Notes: generated by a model from the sequence alone, not told the origin. Positions 7,009-17,864 are shown, counted from the stretch's first letter. The stretch is DNA of 64,000 nucleotides from Nocardia ninae NBRC 108245 (GCF_007990755.1 NZ_BJXA01000021.1:1-64000); one strand, 5' to 3'. Translations and numbers: made by a program.

Positions 7009-8616
7009 CTACTTCTCGATGTTTTCGAAGTCGAACAGACCGTTCCAGGCGAGCTCGGCCTTCTTCACCTTGTCCGAGCGACCGGCATTGGCGATGTAGT
7101 CGAGCACCGGGATGTCGGCCATGTCCCTGAGCATCAGGGTCTGCGCCTGCGCGACGATCTTGTAGGACTCTTCCTGCGTCGGCGCGGCGAGCGCGGCGTC
7201 GAGCAGCTTGTCGAACTCCAGGTTCTTCCAGTCGACGTTGTTGGTCTCGGAGTAGCTGTAGTACTGCGAGGTCAGGAACTGCAGCATGGTCGGGTAGTCA
7301 CCCTGCCAGCCGTAGCGGAACGCCTTGCCGATGCTCTTGGCGTTCACCTCGTCGCGGATGTTCTTGAAGGTCGGGTACGGCGCGCCGACGGCCTCGATGC
7401 CGAGGGTGTTCTTGATGCTGTTGGCCACGGCTTCGATCCACGCCTGGTGGCCGCCGTCGGAGTTGTAGGCGATCTCGTAGCGACCCGACCACGGGGAGAT
7501 GGCGTTGGCCTGGGCCCACACCTTCTTGGCCTCTTCGGGGTTGAAGTTCAGCGCCTCGGAGCCGGGCAGGTTCGGGTTGAAGCCGGGCAGCGAGGCCGAG
7601 GTGAAGTCGCGCGCGGGCAGCCGGGAGCCGTGGAAGATGTTCTGGCAGATCTGCTCGCGGTTGATCGCCATCGACAGGGCCTTGCGGCGCAGGACGCCTT
7701 CCTCGCCACTGAAGTGCGGGACGTTGGCCTGGATGCCGATGTGCTGGTTCTGCGCGGTGGGCTTGGTGATCGCCCGATCGCCGAGGTCCTGCTTGTAGGA
7801 CGCGAGCGCGCTGTCGGGAATCGTGTCGAGCGTGTCGAGGTTGCCTGCGAGCAGATCGGCATAGGCCGTGTCGAAGGACTGGTACATCACGAACCGCAAG
7901 CCCTTGTTCTTCGGCGCGCGGCCGCCCTTGTAGTCCGGGTTGGGCACCAGGTCGATCTGGACGTTGTGCTGCCACGCACCGTTACTGGCGAACTTGTACG
8001 GGCCGTTGCCGATCGGGTTCTCGCCGAAGGCCTTGATGTCCTTGAACGCGGCTTCGGGCAGCGGGTAGAACGGCGCGTAGCCGAGTTCGGTCTCGAAATC
8101 GATGGAGGGCGACTTGAGCTCAACAGTGAAGGTGCGGTCGTCGACCACCTTCAAGCCCCGGAGCGTCTGGGCCGTCGGCTTCTCCGCGGACACCTCCTCG
8201 AACCCGACGATCGGGGTGAACACGTAGCTCTGCAACTGGGCGTTGGTGCCGAGCGCGCCGTAGTTCCACGCGTCGACGAACGACTTCGCCTTGACCGGGG
8301 TGCCGTCACTGAACTTCCAGTCCGGCTTGAGGGTGATCTTGTAGTTCTTCCGGTCGGACGACTCGATCGACTCAGCCATCTCGTTGTGCGCCACACCGTT
8401 GGCGTCGTAGTACTTCAGGCCGGCGAACAGCCGGTCGACTACGCGGCCGCCCATGTTCTCGTTGGTGTTGGTGGGCACCAACGGGTTCTGCGGCTCACCA
8501 CCACCGGTGGTGACGATGCCCTCGTCGGCACTGCTGTCCGACGAACACCCGGCCAGGCCGAGGCTGGTAGCCAGCAGCGCGGCCGCGGTCAGCGCCATTG
8601 CTCTGTTGAATCTCAA
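7009..8616 (-). CDS. dppA: Peptide-binding lipoprotein of the Dpp transporter
   Basis: A 535-aa SBP_bac_5 family lipoprotein. The N-terminus is a type II signal peptide with a positively charged start, the helix MALTAAALLATSLG and the lipobox LAGC at about residues 22-25. The body is typical of the family (ending VPTNTNENMGGRVVDRLFAG early, and repeated YKITLKPDWKFSDGTPV-type strands). TTG at 8616 is chosen because a GGGAGAA ribosome-binding site lies about 7 nt upstream and the signal peptide then has normal length. An ATG further upstream would add 21 unrelated residues. It captures peptides outside the membrane for DppBCD. Confidence 0.9.
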   Translation of the reverse strand: MRFNRAMALTAAALLATSLGLAGCSSDSSADEGIVTTGGGEPQNPLVPTNTNENMGGRVVDRLFAGLKYYDANGVAHNEMAESIESSDRKNYKITLKPDWKFSDGTPVKAKSFVDAWNYGALGTNAQLQSYVFTPIVGFEEVSAEKPTAQTLRGLKVVDDRTFTVELKSPSIDFETELGYAPFYPLPEAAFKDIKAFGENPIGNGPYKFASNGAWQHNVQIDLVPNPDYKGGRAPKNKGLRFVMYQSFDTAYADLLAGNLDTLDTIPDSALASYKQDLGDRAITKPTAQNQHIGIQANVPHFSGEEGVLRRKALSMAINREQICQNIFHGSRLPARDFTSASLPGFNPNLPGSEALNFNPEEAKKVWAQANAISPWSGRYEIAYNSDGGHQAWIEAVANSIKNTLGIEAVGAPYPTFKNIRDEVNAKSIGKAFRYGWQGDYPTMLQFLTSQYYSYSETNNVDWKNLEFDKLLDAALAAPTQEESYKIVAQAQTLMLRDMADIPVLDYIANAGRSDKVKKAELAWNGLFDFENIEK

Positions 8617-8650
8617 CGCGTTCTCCCGTTTTCGAGAAGGGCGGAATCCG

Positions 8651-8683
8651 TGGCATGCGCATGAGGTCACCAGGCGCATGCCA
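8651..8683 (-). promoter_or_regulatory. Inverted repeat in the dppA leader
   Basis: Perfect 10-bp arms TGGCATGCGC and GCGCATGCCA at 8651-8660 and 8674-8683 surround a 13-nt loop. A weaker outer pairing (GGCGGA/TCCGCC) lies around them, 25-60 nt upstream of the dppA ribosome-binding site. It could be a leader hairpin or a repressor operator. Confidence 0.45.
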
Positions 8684-9012
8684 GCACAATCCGCCTTGGG
8701 TGTCTCGGAGGGTAGCCACCGAAACGGACTCTGTCATCGGATTGACCAAGGTTCATTCCACTTGTTCCCAATCCGGCAACACGGTCGAAACACCAAAAAC
8801 ATCGCGCGAAAACGACCTATCCACCGGAACATTGCCTCCGCAGAGGTCGCCCGGCGTCTCCCGGGTCGGGCCCCTCCGTTGCGGATTGCGCGACGGCGTG
8901 ACGGGACCGAAACCCGGTGGACACACCGGCCGCGGCGTAGGTCACAGTTGATTACTGTCGAACGTGCTGCGTTTGAATTGTGCGCTCAGGCTACGTGGAA
9001 AGAAGAACCGAG
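8684..9012. other. Divergent promoter region dppA/acs
   Basis: About 330 nt between the dppA leader repeat and the acs start. No gene is evident. It must contain the acs promoter (rightwards) and probably the dpp promoter (leftwards). I could not place either -10 box with confidence. Confidence 0.4.
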
Positions 9013-10965
<1,953 letters not shown>

Positions 10966-11024
10966 CCCGTTCAGCGGGGCACACATGCGGCCTCGCGCTT
11001 TCGCGGCTCGCAAGCGCTCCATAG

Positions 11025-11058
11025 TAGGGCCGGTGGCGGTGTTTCGTCACCGGCCCTA
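11025..11058 (+). terminator. Terminator after acs
   Basis: Perfect 11-bp arms TAGGGCCGGTG and CACCGGCCCTA surround a 12-nt loop, about 60 nt after the acs stop. Confidence 0.6.
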
Positions 11059-11063
11059 CCCGT

Positions 11064-11069
11064 TAGGAT
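11064..11069 (+). promoter_or_regulatory. -10 box of the nhaA transcript
   Basis: TAGGAT fits TANNNT. A start near 11076 would give a leader of about 100 nt before nhaA, covering the folded region below. Confidence 0.4.
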
Positions 11070-11081
11070 TGCGTAAGGTGT

Positions 11082-11158
11082 GCCGGGAAGTCTGGTCGGC
11101 CTGCGAGCGTGCCCGATCGCCGAGTCGGTGGATGGCGTGCTCGCAGCGTTGACCGACC
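11082..11158 (+). promoter_or_regulatory. Structured 5' leader of nhaA, possible riboswitch
   Basis: Two stems stack: GGTCGG/CCGACC (11094-11099 with 11153-11158) and CTGCGAGC/GCTCGCAG (11101-11108 with 11139-11146). The 5' part, GCCGGGAAGTCTGGTCGGC, could form an alternative small hairpin. The fold ends about 18 nt before the nhaA start, close enough to affect its ribosome-binding site. I do not recognise it as a known class. A cation-sensing leader is an inference from the gene. Confidence 0.45.
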
Positions 11159-11176
11159 GACGCCGAAAGGTTCTCC

Positions 11177-12439
11177 GTGATCACGCAAGTGCGCTCGGAA
11201 CTATCCCGCTATCTCCGCACCGAAACAGTCGGCGGTTCAATCCTTCTCATCGCGGCCGCCGCGGCGTTGCTGTGGGTGAACTCGCCGTGGGGCGACAGCT
11301 ACGTGACGATGACCGAGACGCCGCTGGCGATCGCGCCGCTGCACCTTGATCTCACGCTGGCGGACTGGACCAAGGACGGCCTGCTCGCCATCTTCTTCTT
11401 CGTCGCCGGGCTGGAACTCAAACGCGAGCTCGTGGTCGGCGAGCTGGCCGACCCGAAACGGGCGGCGCTGCCGATCATCGCCGCGATCGGCGGCGTGGTC
11501 ACCCCGGCACTGATTGCCCTGGCGGTCGGCTTCGGCGAGCCGGGCATGGATCGCGGCTGGGCCATTCCGGTGGCCACCGATATCGCGTTCGCGCTCGCCG
11601 TGCTCGCCATGACCGGTTCGCGCATCCCGACGAGCGCGCGGGTGTTCCTGCTCAGTCTCGCGGTGGTCGACGACCTGGTCGCCATCATCCTCATCGCCGT
11701 CTTGTTCACCACCACACTGTCGCTGCTGTGGCTGCTGGCCGCCGCGGCCTGCTTCGCCGGCTGGGCGCTGGCCCAGCACCAGCGGATCAGCACGCCGTGG
11801 CTCTATGTTCCGCTGGCGCTGGTGTCCTGGTACGCGCTGCACGAGGCGGGCATCCATCCGACGCTGGCCGGCGTGGCTCTCGGCCTGCTCACCAGGGTGC
11901 GCCTGGACCCCGGCGAGGAGCAGGCGCCCGCCACCCGGTTGGAGCATCTCGTCCAGCCGATCTCGGCCGGACTGTGTGTGCCGTTGTTCGCGTTGTTCGC
12001 CTCCGGAGTTCCGTTGAACGGCAGGGTGTTCGGCGAGCTGTTCAGCGACAGGCTGGCGCTGGCCGTGATTCTCGGCCTCTTGCTCGGCAAGACGTTGGGA
12101 ATCTTCGGGATCAGCTGGCTCGCAATCCGGTTGGGCGTGGCGAAGCGCCCGGCCGGATTGGGCTATCGCGACATGTTCGCCCTGTCGGTGCTCGGCGCGA
12201 TCGGGTTCACCGTTAGCCTTCTGGTGGCAGAACTCGCGCTTGCCGACGTCGACGACGGCTCCGCGGTCGAATTGGCGAAGGCCGCTGTGTTGGTCACATC
12301 AATGGCGGCGTCGCTCGCCGGTTCGGCGCTACTGTTGCGACGTGGGCGTGTCCACCAGGCGCGGCGGGACGCCCGTGCGCTACAACGAAAGAGTGAGGCC
12401 GAAGCAGTGCCTGGACAGGGAGAAGGGTCTACCAAGTGA
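11177..12439 (+). CDS. nhaA: Na+/H+ antiporter NhaA
   Basis: A 420-aa NhaA family antiporter with about 12 hydrophobic helices. The motif AIPVATDIAFALAVLAMTGS around residue 135 carries the aspartates of the ion-binding site, and LKRELVVGELADPKRAALPI is the conserved cytosolic loop. It exchanges internal Na+ for external protons in pH and salt homeostasis. The start is GTG with an AAGG ribosome-binding site. A basic hydrophilic tail follows the last helix. The next gene overlaps by 4 nt. M. tuberculosis has no nhaA here (Rv3668c, a protease, lies at this place), so this is a local difference. Confidence 0.92.
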   Translation: MITQVRSELSRYLRTETVGGSILLIAAAAALLWVNSPWGDSYVTMTETPLAIAPLHLDLTLADWTKDGLLAIFFFVAGLELKRELVVGELADPKRAALPIIAAIGGVVTPALIALAVGFGEPGMDRGWAIPVATDIAFALAVLAMTGSRIPTSARVFLLSLAVVDDLVAIILIAVLFTTTLSLLWLLAAAACFAGWALAQHQRISTPWLYVPLALVSWYALHEAGIHPTLAGVALGLLTRVRLDPGEEQAPATRLEHLVQPISAGLCVPLFALFASGVPLNGRVFGELFSDRLALAVILGLLLGKTLGIFGISWLAIRLGVAKRPAGLGYRDMFALSVLGAIGFTVSLLVAELALADVDDGSAVELAKAAVLVTSMAASLAGSALLLRRGRVHQARRDARALQRKSEAEAVPGQGEGSTK

Positions 12440-12942
12440 GTTTCACAAACGGCGGTAACGGAAACGACGCACAGCGCGGTCGTACGGTGACCTCCATTCC
12501 CCTGTCCGACGCCAACCCCAGCGGCAGCGCCAGCTTCGGCACGCTGGTGCGCGACGCGACCGAGCAGATGTCCACCCTGGTCCGCGCGGAGGTCGCCCTG
12601 GCGAAGGCCGAGGTGACCGGCGAGATCAAGAAGGGCCTGCAGGGCAGCGTCTACTTCATCCTCGCGCTGACCGTCCTGCTGTTCAGCACGTTCTTCTTTT
12701 TCTTCTTCCTCGGTGAACTGCTCGACGTGTGGCTGGCCCGCTGGGCCGCCTTCCTGATCGTGTTCGCGCTGATGATCGTCGCGACCGCGCTGCTCGCCTT
12801 CCTCGGCTATCTGCGGGTGAAGAAACTGCGGGCGCCGGAGAAGACGATCGACTCGCTCAAGCAGGCCAAGGCGGTGCTGCCGCACGGCTTCGGCGCGGCC
12901 GCCCACGACGACTACCGTTCGCTGGAAAAACCCGCTTCGTAA
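12436..12942 (+). CDS. Phage-holin-like/DUF1469 membrane protein, Rv3669 homologue
   Basis: A 168-aa protein. The N-terminus contains the amphipathic helix LVRDATEQMSTLVRAEVALA, typical of the actinobacterial holin-X (DUF1469) family. Two membrane helices follow (FILALTVLLFSTFFFFFFLG and AAFLIVFALMIVATALLAFL), then a basic C-terminal tail. The GTG start overlaps the nhaA stop by 4 nt. The family is not lytic in actinobacteria, and its role is unknown. Synteny supports Rv3669 orthology. Confidence 0.8.
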   Translation: MSFTNGGNGNDAQRGRTVTSIPLSDANPSGSASFGTLVRDATEQMSTLVRAEVALAKAEVTGEIKKGLQGSVYFILALTVLLFSTFFFFFFLGELLDVWLARWAAFLIVFALMIVATALLAFLGYLRVKKLRAPEKTIDSLKQAKAVLPHGFGAAAHDDYRSLEKPAS

Positions 12943-12988
12943 CCGCTCGCTCGCGCGCGGATACCCCGAACTACTAGGCTGCCTCGGC

Positions 12989-13924
12989 GTGTCGTCGCAC
13001 TTCATTCCGGATCCGTCCAGCGTCCGTTTCGACGGGCCGTGGGCGCATCGGGACGTTCATGCCAACGGCATTCGATTCCACGTGGTGGATGCCGCCCCCG
13101 AGCGCACCGACGCGCCGCTGGTCGTGCTGTTGCACGGCTTCGCCGACTTCTGGTGGTCCTGGCGACATCAGCTGACCGGGCTCGCCGAGCTCGGGTATCG
13201 CGCGGTGGCGGTCGACCTGCGCGGTTACGGCGACAGCGACAAACCGCCGCGCGGCTACGACGGCTGGACCCTGGCCGGTGATATCGCCGGGCTCATCCGC
13301 GCGCTCGGCTACACCGAGGCGACCCTGGTCGGGCATGCCGACGGCGGACTGGTGTGCTGGGCGACCGCGGTGCTACACCCCCGGCTGGTTCGGTCCATCG
13401 CGGTGGTGAGCTCACCGCATCCCGCGGCCCTCAAGAGCGCGGTGCTGCGCAACCGGCACCAGCGCGCGACCTGGCTGCCGAACTTTCTGCGCTACCAGCT
13501 GCCCCGCTACGGCGAACGGCTGCTGACCACCGGTGACGGGTTCGAGGTCGAGCGCATGCTGCGCGCCAGGGTGAGCGGATCCTGGTCCGGCACCACCGAA
13601 TTCGTCGACACGGCGCGGCGCATGCGCTCGGCCATCCAGATTCCCGGCGCGGCGCACTGTGCGCTGGAGTATCAGCGCTGGGCCTTCCGCAGCCAGTGGC
13701 GCCCCGACGGTCGCCGGTTCATGGCGACCATGCGCGAGCCGATCCGTATCCCGGTGCTGGCCATGCGTGGCGATCTGGACCCCTACGTGCTCGGCAGTAC
13801 CTTCCGGCGCGGCAGTCACCTCTCCCCGGACCGCCGCCTGGCCACCATTCCCGCTGCGGGGCACTATGCGCACCAGGAGAATCCGGACTTGGTGACCGCG
13901 GAGTTGGCGAAGCTGCTCGCGTAG
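12989..13924 (+). CDS. Alpha/beta hydrolase, epoxide-hydrolase-like (EphE-like)
   Basis: A 311-aa alpha/beta hydrolase. The oxyanion motif LLHGFADFWWSWRHQLTGLA (about residue 48) is epoxide-hydrolase-like. The nucleophile elbow is LVGHADGGLVCWA, with Asp as nucleophile, as in epoxide hydrolases and dehalogenases. The late acid and His are in the last 60 residues (GDLDPYV, AAGHYAHQE). It is collinear with Rv3670 (ephE). The GTG start follows TAGGCT (12975-12980) by 8 nt without a Shine-Dalgarno, so the transcript is probably leaderless. The substrate is unknown. Confidence 0.85.
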   Translation: MSSHFIPDPSSVRFDGPWAHRDVHANGIRFHVVDAAPERTDAPLVVLLHGFADFWWSWRHQLTGLAELGYRAVAVDLRGYGDSDKPPRGYDGWTLAGDIAGLIRALGYTEATLVGHADGGLVCWATAVLHPRLVRSIAVVSSPHPAALKSAVLRNRHQRATWLPNFLRYQLPRYGERLLTTGDGFEVERMLRARVSGSWSGTTEFVDTARRMRSAIQIPGAAHCALEYQRWAFRSQWRPDGRRFMATMREPIRIPVLAMRGDLDPYVLGSTFRRGSHLSPDRRLATIPAAGHYAHQENPDLVTAELAKLLA

Positions 13925-13954
13925 CGCGGCGGGTGATCCAGCCAGCTCTCCGCC

Positions 13955-14080
13955 GAGTCCAACAGTGCTGGAAGCGACCTCGGTCAGGTCCCGGTCGAGT
14001 CCAACGGTGCCGGAAGCGACCTCAGTCAGGCCCTGGTCGAACACGACGGTGCCGGAAGTGACCTCAGCCGGATCCTGGTC
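13955..14080. repeat. 42-bp tandem repeat, three copies plus a decayed fourth
   Basis: Units at 13955-13996, 13997-14038 and 14039-14080 share GTGCCGGAAGCGACCTCA-type cores. A degraded copy follows to about 14121. The repeat lies between the convergent ephE-like and marP genes. The unit length is a multiple of three, but no start or gene context supports translation. Confidence 0.8.
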
Positions 14081-14115
14081 GAATCCGACCGAGCCGAACC
14101 AGTCCCCAGCCGGTG

Positions 14116-14152
14116 CCCGGGTCGAGTCCGACGGTGTCGAACCGGACCCGGG
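14116..14152. terminator. Hairpin between convergent ephE-like and marP genes
   Basis: Arms CCCGGGTC (14116-14123) and GACCCGGG (14145-14152) lie just beyond the marP stop and could serve both strands. Confidence 0.5.
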
Positions 14153-14158
14153 ACCGCC

Positions 14159-15352
14159 TCAGCTCAGTACGCAGGCACCGGTGCCCACCGGGATGTTCGA
14201 CCCGGTCGCGGCGTCGAGTTGGGCGCGGACCTCGGCCAACGTGAGCACATAGCCCGTGTCGTCGTCGGTCACGGCGGCGCCGAAGACGACTCCGAGCACC
14301 TCACCCTCCGTGTCCACCAGCGGCCCACCGGAGTTGCCCGCGCGGACGCGGCCACGCACGGTGTAGACCTCACGTTCCACGGTGCCGTCCCGGTAGATCG
14401 TGGGACCGGTGAGGTCCAACGTCTCGCGGATGCGGGCCGCGCTCGCCGTGTACGGACCACCGCCGGGGTAGCCGAGCACGATGGCACTGTCGCCGGGCCG
14501 CGCGGCGGCGGGCGCCTGCGGCACCACCGGCGCGGTGAGCCCGGGCACCGCGAGCACCGCGACGTCCTTGGACGGGTCGAACAGCACCACGTTCGCGTCC
14601 AGCGGCCCGCGCACCGTGTCCACCACGACGCTGGTGGTGCCGGCGACCACGTGGGCGTTGGTCATGATCCGCTCGGGGGCGATCACGAAACCAGAACCTT
14701 CCAGTGCCCGCTGGCAGCTCGGCGCGACACCGCGGATGCGCAGCACGCTCTGCTGCAGTGCGGCGGCGACCGGGCTGGACAGCACGCTCGGGTCCGGCGC
14801 GTCGACAGCGGCGATCGGGGCGCGGCCGAAGGGGCCGATCACGTCCGGCAGGCCGGAGGTGTTGAGCAGCTTGGAGAATTCGTTGGGCAGGCGGCGCAAC
14901 CAGTTCGGCGCGACCTCGTTGACGTCGGTGAGCACCCGCGAACCGTTGATCGCGGTGGCGATCGACGGCTGCGACGAGGTGGCCAGCGGCAGCGCGAGCA
15001 GCCACGCGGTGACCAGCACGGCCACCGCCTGCAGCACGGCACCGACCACGCTGTCCACACTGCGGGTGAACGGATGCCGCATGCCGCTGCGCGCGGCGCG
15101 CCCGAGCACCATGCCCGCGACCTCACCGATGATCACCAGCACCACGATCAGCAGCACACCGGTGAGCACCCGGGTGCGGCCCTCGTCGACATGGATCAGG
15201 ATGTGCGGCGCGATGAGAATGCCCGCAACCGCGCCGAGTACCACGCCGAGGAAAGCGAGGGCAGACGCGACCGCGCCTTGCCGCCACCCCGAGGAGGCGG
15301 CCAGCAGCGCGAGCAGCACCACCGCGATATCGAGCCAGGCCGAGGAGGTCAT
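14159..15352 (-). CDS. marP: Membrane-anchored periplasmic serine protease MarP
   Basis: A 397-aa protein. Four predicted N-terminal helices (residues about 7-125) form a colicin-V-production-type membrane domain. A trypsin-like periplasmic protease follows, with triad H234 (TNAHVV), D263 (KDVAVL) and S341 (AGNSGGPL). Cys213 and the Cys near the C-terminus (TGACVLS) match the disulphide of the mycobacterial enzyme. MarP (Rv3671c) is needed for acid and oxidative resistance and cleaves the peptidoglycan hydrolase RipA. It is the last gene of the nth-trx-NUDIX-marP operon, overlapping the NUDIX gene by 4 nt. Confidence 0.93.
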   Translation of the reverse strand: MTSSAWLDIAVVLLALLAASSGWRQGAVASALAFLGVVLGAVAGILIAPHILIHVDEGRTRVLTGVLLIVVLVIIGEVAGMVLGRAARSGMRHPFTRSVDSVVGAVLQAVAVLVTAWLLALPLATSSQPSIATAINGSRVLTDVNEVAPNWLRRLPNEFSKLLNTSGLPDVIGPFGRAPIAAVDAPDPSVLSSPVAAALQQSVLRIRGVAPSCQRALEGSGFVIAPERIMTNAHVVAGTTSVVVDTVRGPLDANVVLFDPSKDVAVLAVPGLTAPVVPQAPAAARPGDSAIVLGYPGGGPYTASAARIRETLDLTGPTIYRDGTVEREVYTVRGRVRAGNSGGPLVDTEGEVLGVVFGAAVTDDDTGYVLTLAEVRAQLDAATGSNIPVGTGACVLS

Positions 15353-16065
15353 AACGTCATGCCCACGTCGGCGAGGGCGGTCTCTAGATCACGAACGTCC
15401 TTGTGGTCCCACTCGCGTTCCCAGCCTGCGGCTTTGAAGATGCCCGCCAGGATGCCGCCGGTGAGGCCCCAGACCAGCATGCCGTCCACCTGGAAGGCGG
15501 GGCTCTGGTAACCGAGGCTGCCGCGCACCAGGAAACGGTTCGCCGGATCGAGCAACGCGGACAACGGCACTCGCACCACCCGTTCGGTCTCGCTCTCGTC
15601 GACCACGCCGACCTCGCTCGGCGTGCGCCAGTAGGCCACCACCGGTGTCACATCGAAACGCGACGGCGGCACGAACAGCTTCGGCAGCACCGCAAGGGGT
15701 TCCACGCCGGAAGGTTCGAGTCCGGTCTCTTCGCAGGCCTCGCGCAGCGCGGTGTCGATCGGTCCGGTGTCACCGGGATCCACCGCGCCGCCGGGGAACG
15801 CGACCTGGCCGCGATGCTGGCGCATGGTGGCGGCGCGCTGGGTGAGCAACACCTCCGCGTCGGCGGGCAGTCCACCCGGCGCGGCCGGATCGGCCTCGGG
15901 CGAGCCGCCGAACAGCACCAGGACCGCCGCTTGCCGCGGGGTCGCGGTAAGCGACATGGCGCGGCGCAGCGTGCGCGCGAGGGTGAGCGTGTCCGAGGTA
16001 TCCGCCGCGGGCTCGGTGGCTTTGCTCAGCCACTTCGGAGTGTCTTCGGGTATCGGGATGGTCAT
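15349..16065 (-). CDS. NUDIX hydrolase, CoA pyrophosphatase type
   Basis: A 238-aa protein equivalent to Rv3672c. The Nudix box is GGAVDPGDTGPIDTALREAC with EETGL following (about residues 92-117), and a CoA-type LLTQRAATMRQHRGQVAFPG precedes it. Family members hydrolyse CoA or its derivatives to 4'-phosphopantetheine and 3',5'-ADP. The gene overlaps its neighbours by 4 nt on both sides, so it is co-translated with the thioredoxin and marP. Confidence 0.88.
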   Translation of the reverse strand: MTIPIPEDTPKWLSKATEPAADTSDTLTLARTLRRAMSLTATPRQAAVLVLFGGSPEADPAAPGGLPADAEVLLTQRAATMRQHRGQVAFPGGAVDPGDTGPIDTALREACEETGLEPSGVEPLAVLPKLFVPPSRFDVTPVVAYWRTPSEVGVVDESETERVVRVPLSALLDPANRFLVRGSLGYQSPAFQVDGMLVWGLTGGILAGIFKAAGWEREWDHKDVRDLETALADVGMTL

Positions 16066-16700
16066 GCGGCCACTCCCAGTTCCCGCGCGACGGTATCGCT
16101 GATGTCGTCCACTCCGCTGAACGCGCGCACCACGACCTGCGCGACCGAACCGTCCGCGCGCAGCAGCACCGAAATGGGCAGCACCGCGGGAGCGCCGACC
16201 GCCGTGCGCACGCGTGCGTCGGCATCGAGGACACCAGGGAGTTTCACGTTCAATCCGGTCAATCGTGAAATCGCCTTGGCCTCATCAGGGTCGCTGTGCA
16301 CGGTCAGCACGGTAATCGCGTTTCCGGCACGTTGGGCGAACTGATGCAAATACGGCAATTCTTGCGCACACGGTCCGCACCAGTATGCCCAGAGATTCAG
16401 CAGCGCAGGCTTACCCGCGAGCGCGGCGGCCAGATCGACGGTTCCGCCGTCGGCCAGGCAGCCGACGGTGAGGCCGGCCAGCGGGCCGGAACCGGTGGCA
16501 CCCGCGGCGGGCCGGGGGCAGGCCGCGAGGTTCGCGGCGAGGCGTTGCTGCTCGGATACCCCGGCACCGGCGCGAGCCTGTCGGCCGTTGTCCGCAACGG
16601 TGTCGGCGTCACGGCTCCGCGGCCACAGCGCAACCGCCAGCGCGATCACCGCGATCAATCCGGCCAGCGCCCATCGCCAGGCGACCGGGAGTTGTCTCAC
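16062..16700 (-). CDS. Membrane-anchored TlpA/ResA-like thioredoxin
   Basis: A 212-aa protein. One N-terminal helix ([17 protein letters not shown]) is followed by an extracytoplasmic thioredoxin fold. The active site is [20 protein letters not shown] (about residues 105-124), with the cis-Pro in [11 protein letters not shown]. Two further Cys (about 63 and 80) precede the fold. GTG 16700 overlaps the nth stop by 4 nt; a longer upstream frame lies inside nth and is rejected. It equals Rv3673c and probably handles disulphides of exported proteins, possibly MarP's own. Confidence 0.88.
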   Translation of the reverse strand: MRQLPVAWRWALAGLIAVIALAVALWPRSRDADTVADNGRQARAGAGVSEQQRLAANLAACPRPAAGATGSGPLAGLTVGCLADGGTVDLAAALAGKPALLNLWAYWCGPCAQELPYLHQFAQRAGNAITVLTVHSDPDEAKAISRLTGLNVKLPGVLDADARVRTAVGAPAVLPISVLLRADGSVAQVVVRAFSGVDDISDTVARELGVAA

Positions 16701-17530
16701 CGGCCCACCAGCTCGAGCAGATGCTCCTTCTCCGGACCCTTGACCAGCTCGGCGGCGGTGTCCGGGTCGGTGGGGCCGGTCCCGAACGAGGGGCAGTCCT
16801 TGGCCAGCACGCACACACCGCAGGCCGGTTTGCGGGCATGGCACACCCGGCGGCCGTGGAAGATCACCCGGTGCGACAGCATCGTCCAGTCTTTGCGCTC
16901 GATGAGCTCGCCGATGATGTGCTCGACCTTCACCGGGTCTTCCTCATCGGTCCACTGCCAGCGCCGCACCAGCCGACCGAAATGGGTGTCGACGGTGATG
17001 CCCGGCACACCGAACGCGTTGCCGAGAATCACGTTGGCGGTCTTGCGGCCGATCCCGGGCAATTGCACGAGTTCGTCCATGGTGTGAGGCAATTCACCAT
17101 CATGTCGCTCCAGCAGCGCCTGACCGAGGCCGATCAGCGAGTTGGCCTTGTTGCGAAAGAAACCCGTCGAGCGGATGTATTCCTCCAGCTCGGCCCGGTT
17201 GGCCTCGGCATAGGCACGCGCGTCGGGGTACTTGGCGAACAGTGCCGGGGTGGTGAGATTCACCCGCACATCCGTGGACTGCGCGGAAAGTATTGTCGCG
17301 ACCGCTAATTCGAGCGGTGTGCTGAAGTCGAGCTCACAATGCGCATCCGGGAAAGCGGCGGCAAGTGTGCGATTCATCCGGCGCGCCCGGCGGACAAGTC
17401 CGAGTTGGGTTTCCGCCTGTCGCGCCCGGGATTTCCGTTTCGGAGCGGCGACCGCGGCAGGTTGCGCATCGGTCGCCTCGGGGGCGGACGCACGCCCGTT
17501 TCCGGCGGCTGTAGAGGGGGTGACACGCAC
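16697..17530 (-). CDS. nth: Endonuclease III
   Basis: A 277-aa base-excision glycosylase/AP lyase for oxidised pyrimidines. The HhH loop [18 protein letters not shown] holds the catalytic Lys, [11 protein letters not shown] holds the catalytic Asp, and a C-x6-C-x2-C-x5-C cluster ([17 protein letters not shown]) binds 4Fe-4S near residue 240. The core begins at [15 protein letters not shown]. About 40 low-complexity basic residues precede it. GTG 17530 was chosen because TATGGT lies 6 nt upstream (leaderless pattern). A start nearer the core is possible. It is the first gene of the operon ending in marP. Confidence 0.9.
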   Translation of the reverse strand: MRVTPSTAAGNGRASAPEATDAQPAAVAAPKRKSRARQAETQLGLVRRARRMNRTLAAAFPDAHCELDFSTPLELAVATILSAQSTDVRVNLTTPALFAKYPDARAYAEANRAELEEYIRSTGFFRNKANSLIGLGQALLERHDGELPHTMDELVQLPGIGRKTANVILGNAFGVPGITVDTHFGRLVRRWQWTDEEDPVKVEHIIGELIERKDWTMLSHRVIFHGRRVCHARKPACGVCVLAKDCPSFGTGPTDPDTAAELVKGPEKEHLLELVGR

Positions 17531-17621
17531 CTGTCCACCATACGGAACCGTCGGCCAACGTTGCCCGTCCAGTTCGGTTGCCGTGTTCCATCTGAGACCT
17601 AGACCGTGTTTACTCCTCCGT

Positions 17622-17864
17622 ATGCAAGGACTCGCTGTGGTGCTCTTCCCAGTGCTGTTGATGCTGTTCGCACTGGGTATGGAGCGGGTCGAGAACCGGC
17701 TCCGCAAACTTCTCGAACCCGACGAAGAGGTTCAGCAGTACCTGGACAAAGCAAGCAACGCAGAAGTGAAAGAGCTGACGAGGCTCGGCCTGCCGGCGGC
17801 CGTGGCACGGATGCGCAAGCGCCGTACCCGCGGCGAAGAGCTGGATGTGGCCCGGGCGAGTTAG
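17622..17864 (+). CDS. Small membrane protein, Rv3675-like
   Basis: An 80-aa protein. One N-terminal helix ([17 protein letters not shown]) is followed by a charged cytosolic segment with a coiled-coil-like stretch ([20 protein letters not shown]) and a basic C-terminus. It matches Rv3675 in position, between divergent nth and crp. ATG 17622 is the first in-frame start; longer frames overlap nth. Its function is unknown. Confidence 0.7.
   Translation: MQGLAVVLFPVLLMLFALGMERVENRLRKLLEPDEEVQQYLDKASNAEVKELTRLGLPAAVARMRKRRTRGEELDVARAS

Noticed and set aside
6964-8664. A 566-codon plus-strand frame
   Set aside because: Antisense to dppA, which has a clear lipoprotein signal and family motifs.
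8932-8947. Crp-like site upstream of acs
   Set aside because: Only one half-site (TCACA) is good; the other matches 2 of 5 positions.
13965-14252. A 95-codon frame reading through the 42-bp repeats
   Set aside because: It extends into antisense marP and has no ribosome-binding site; the repeat is better treated as noncoding.
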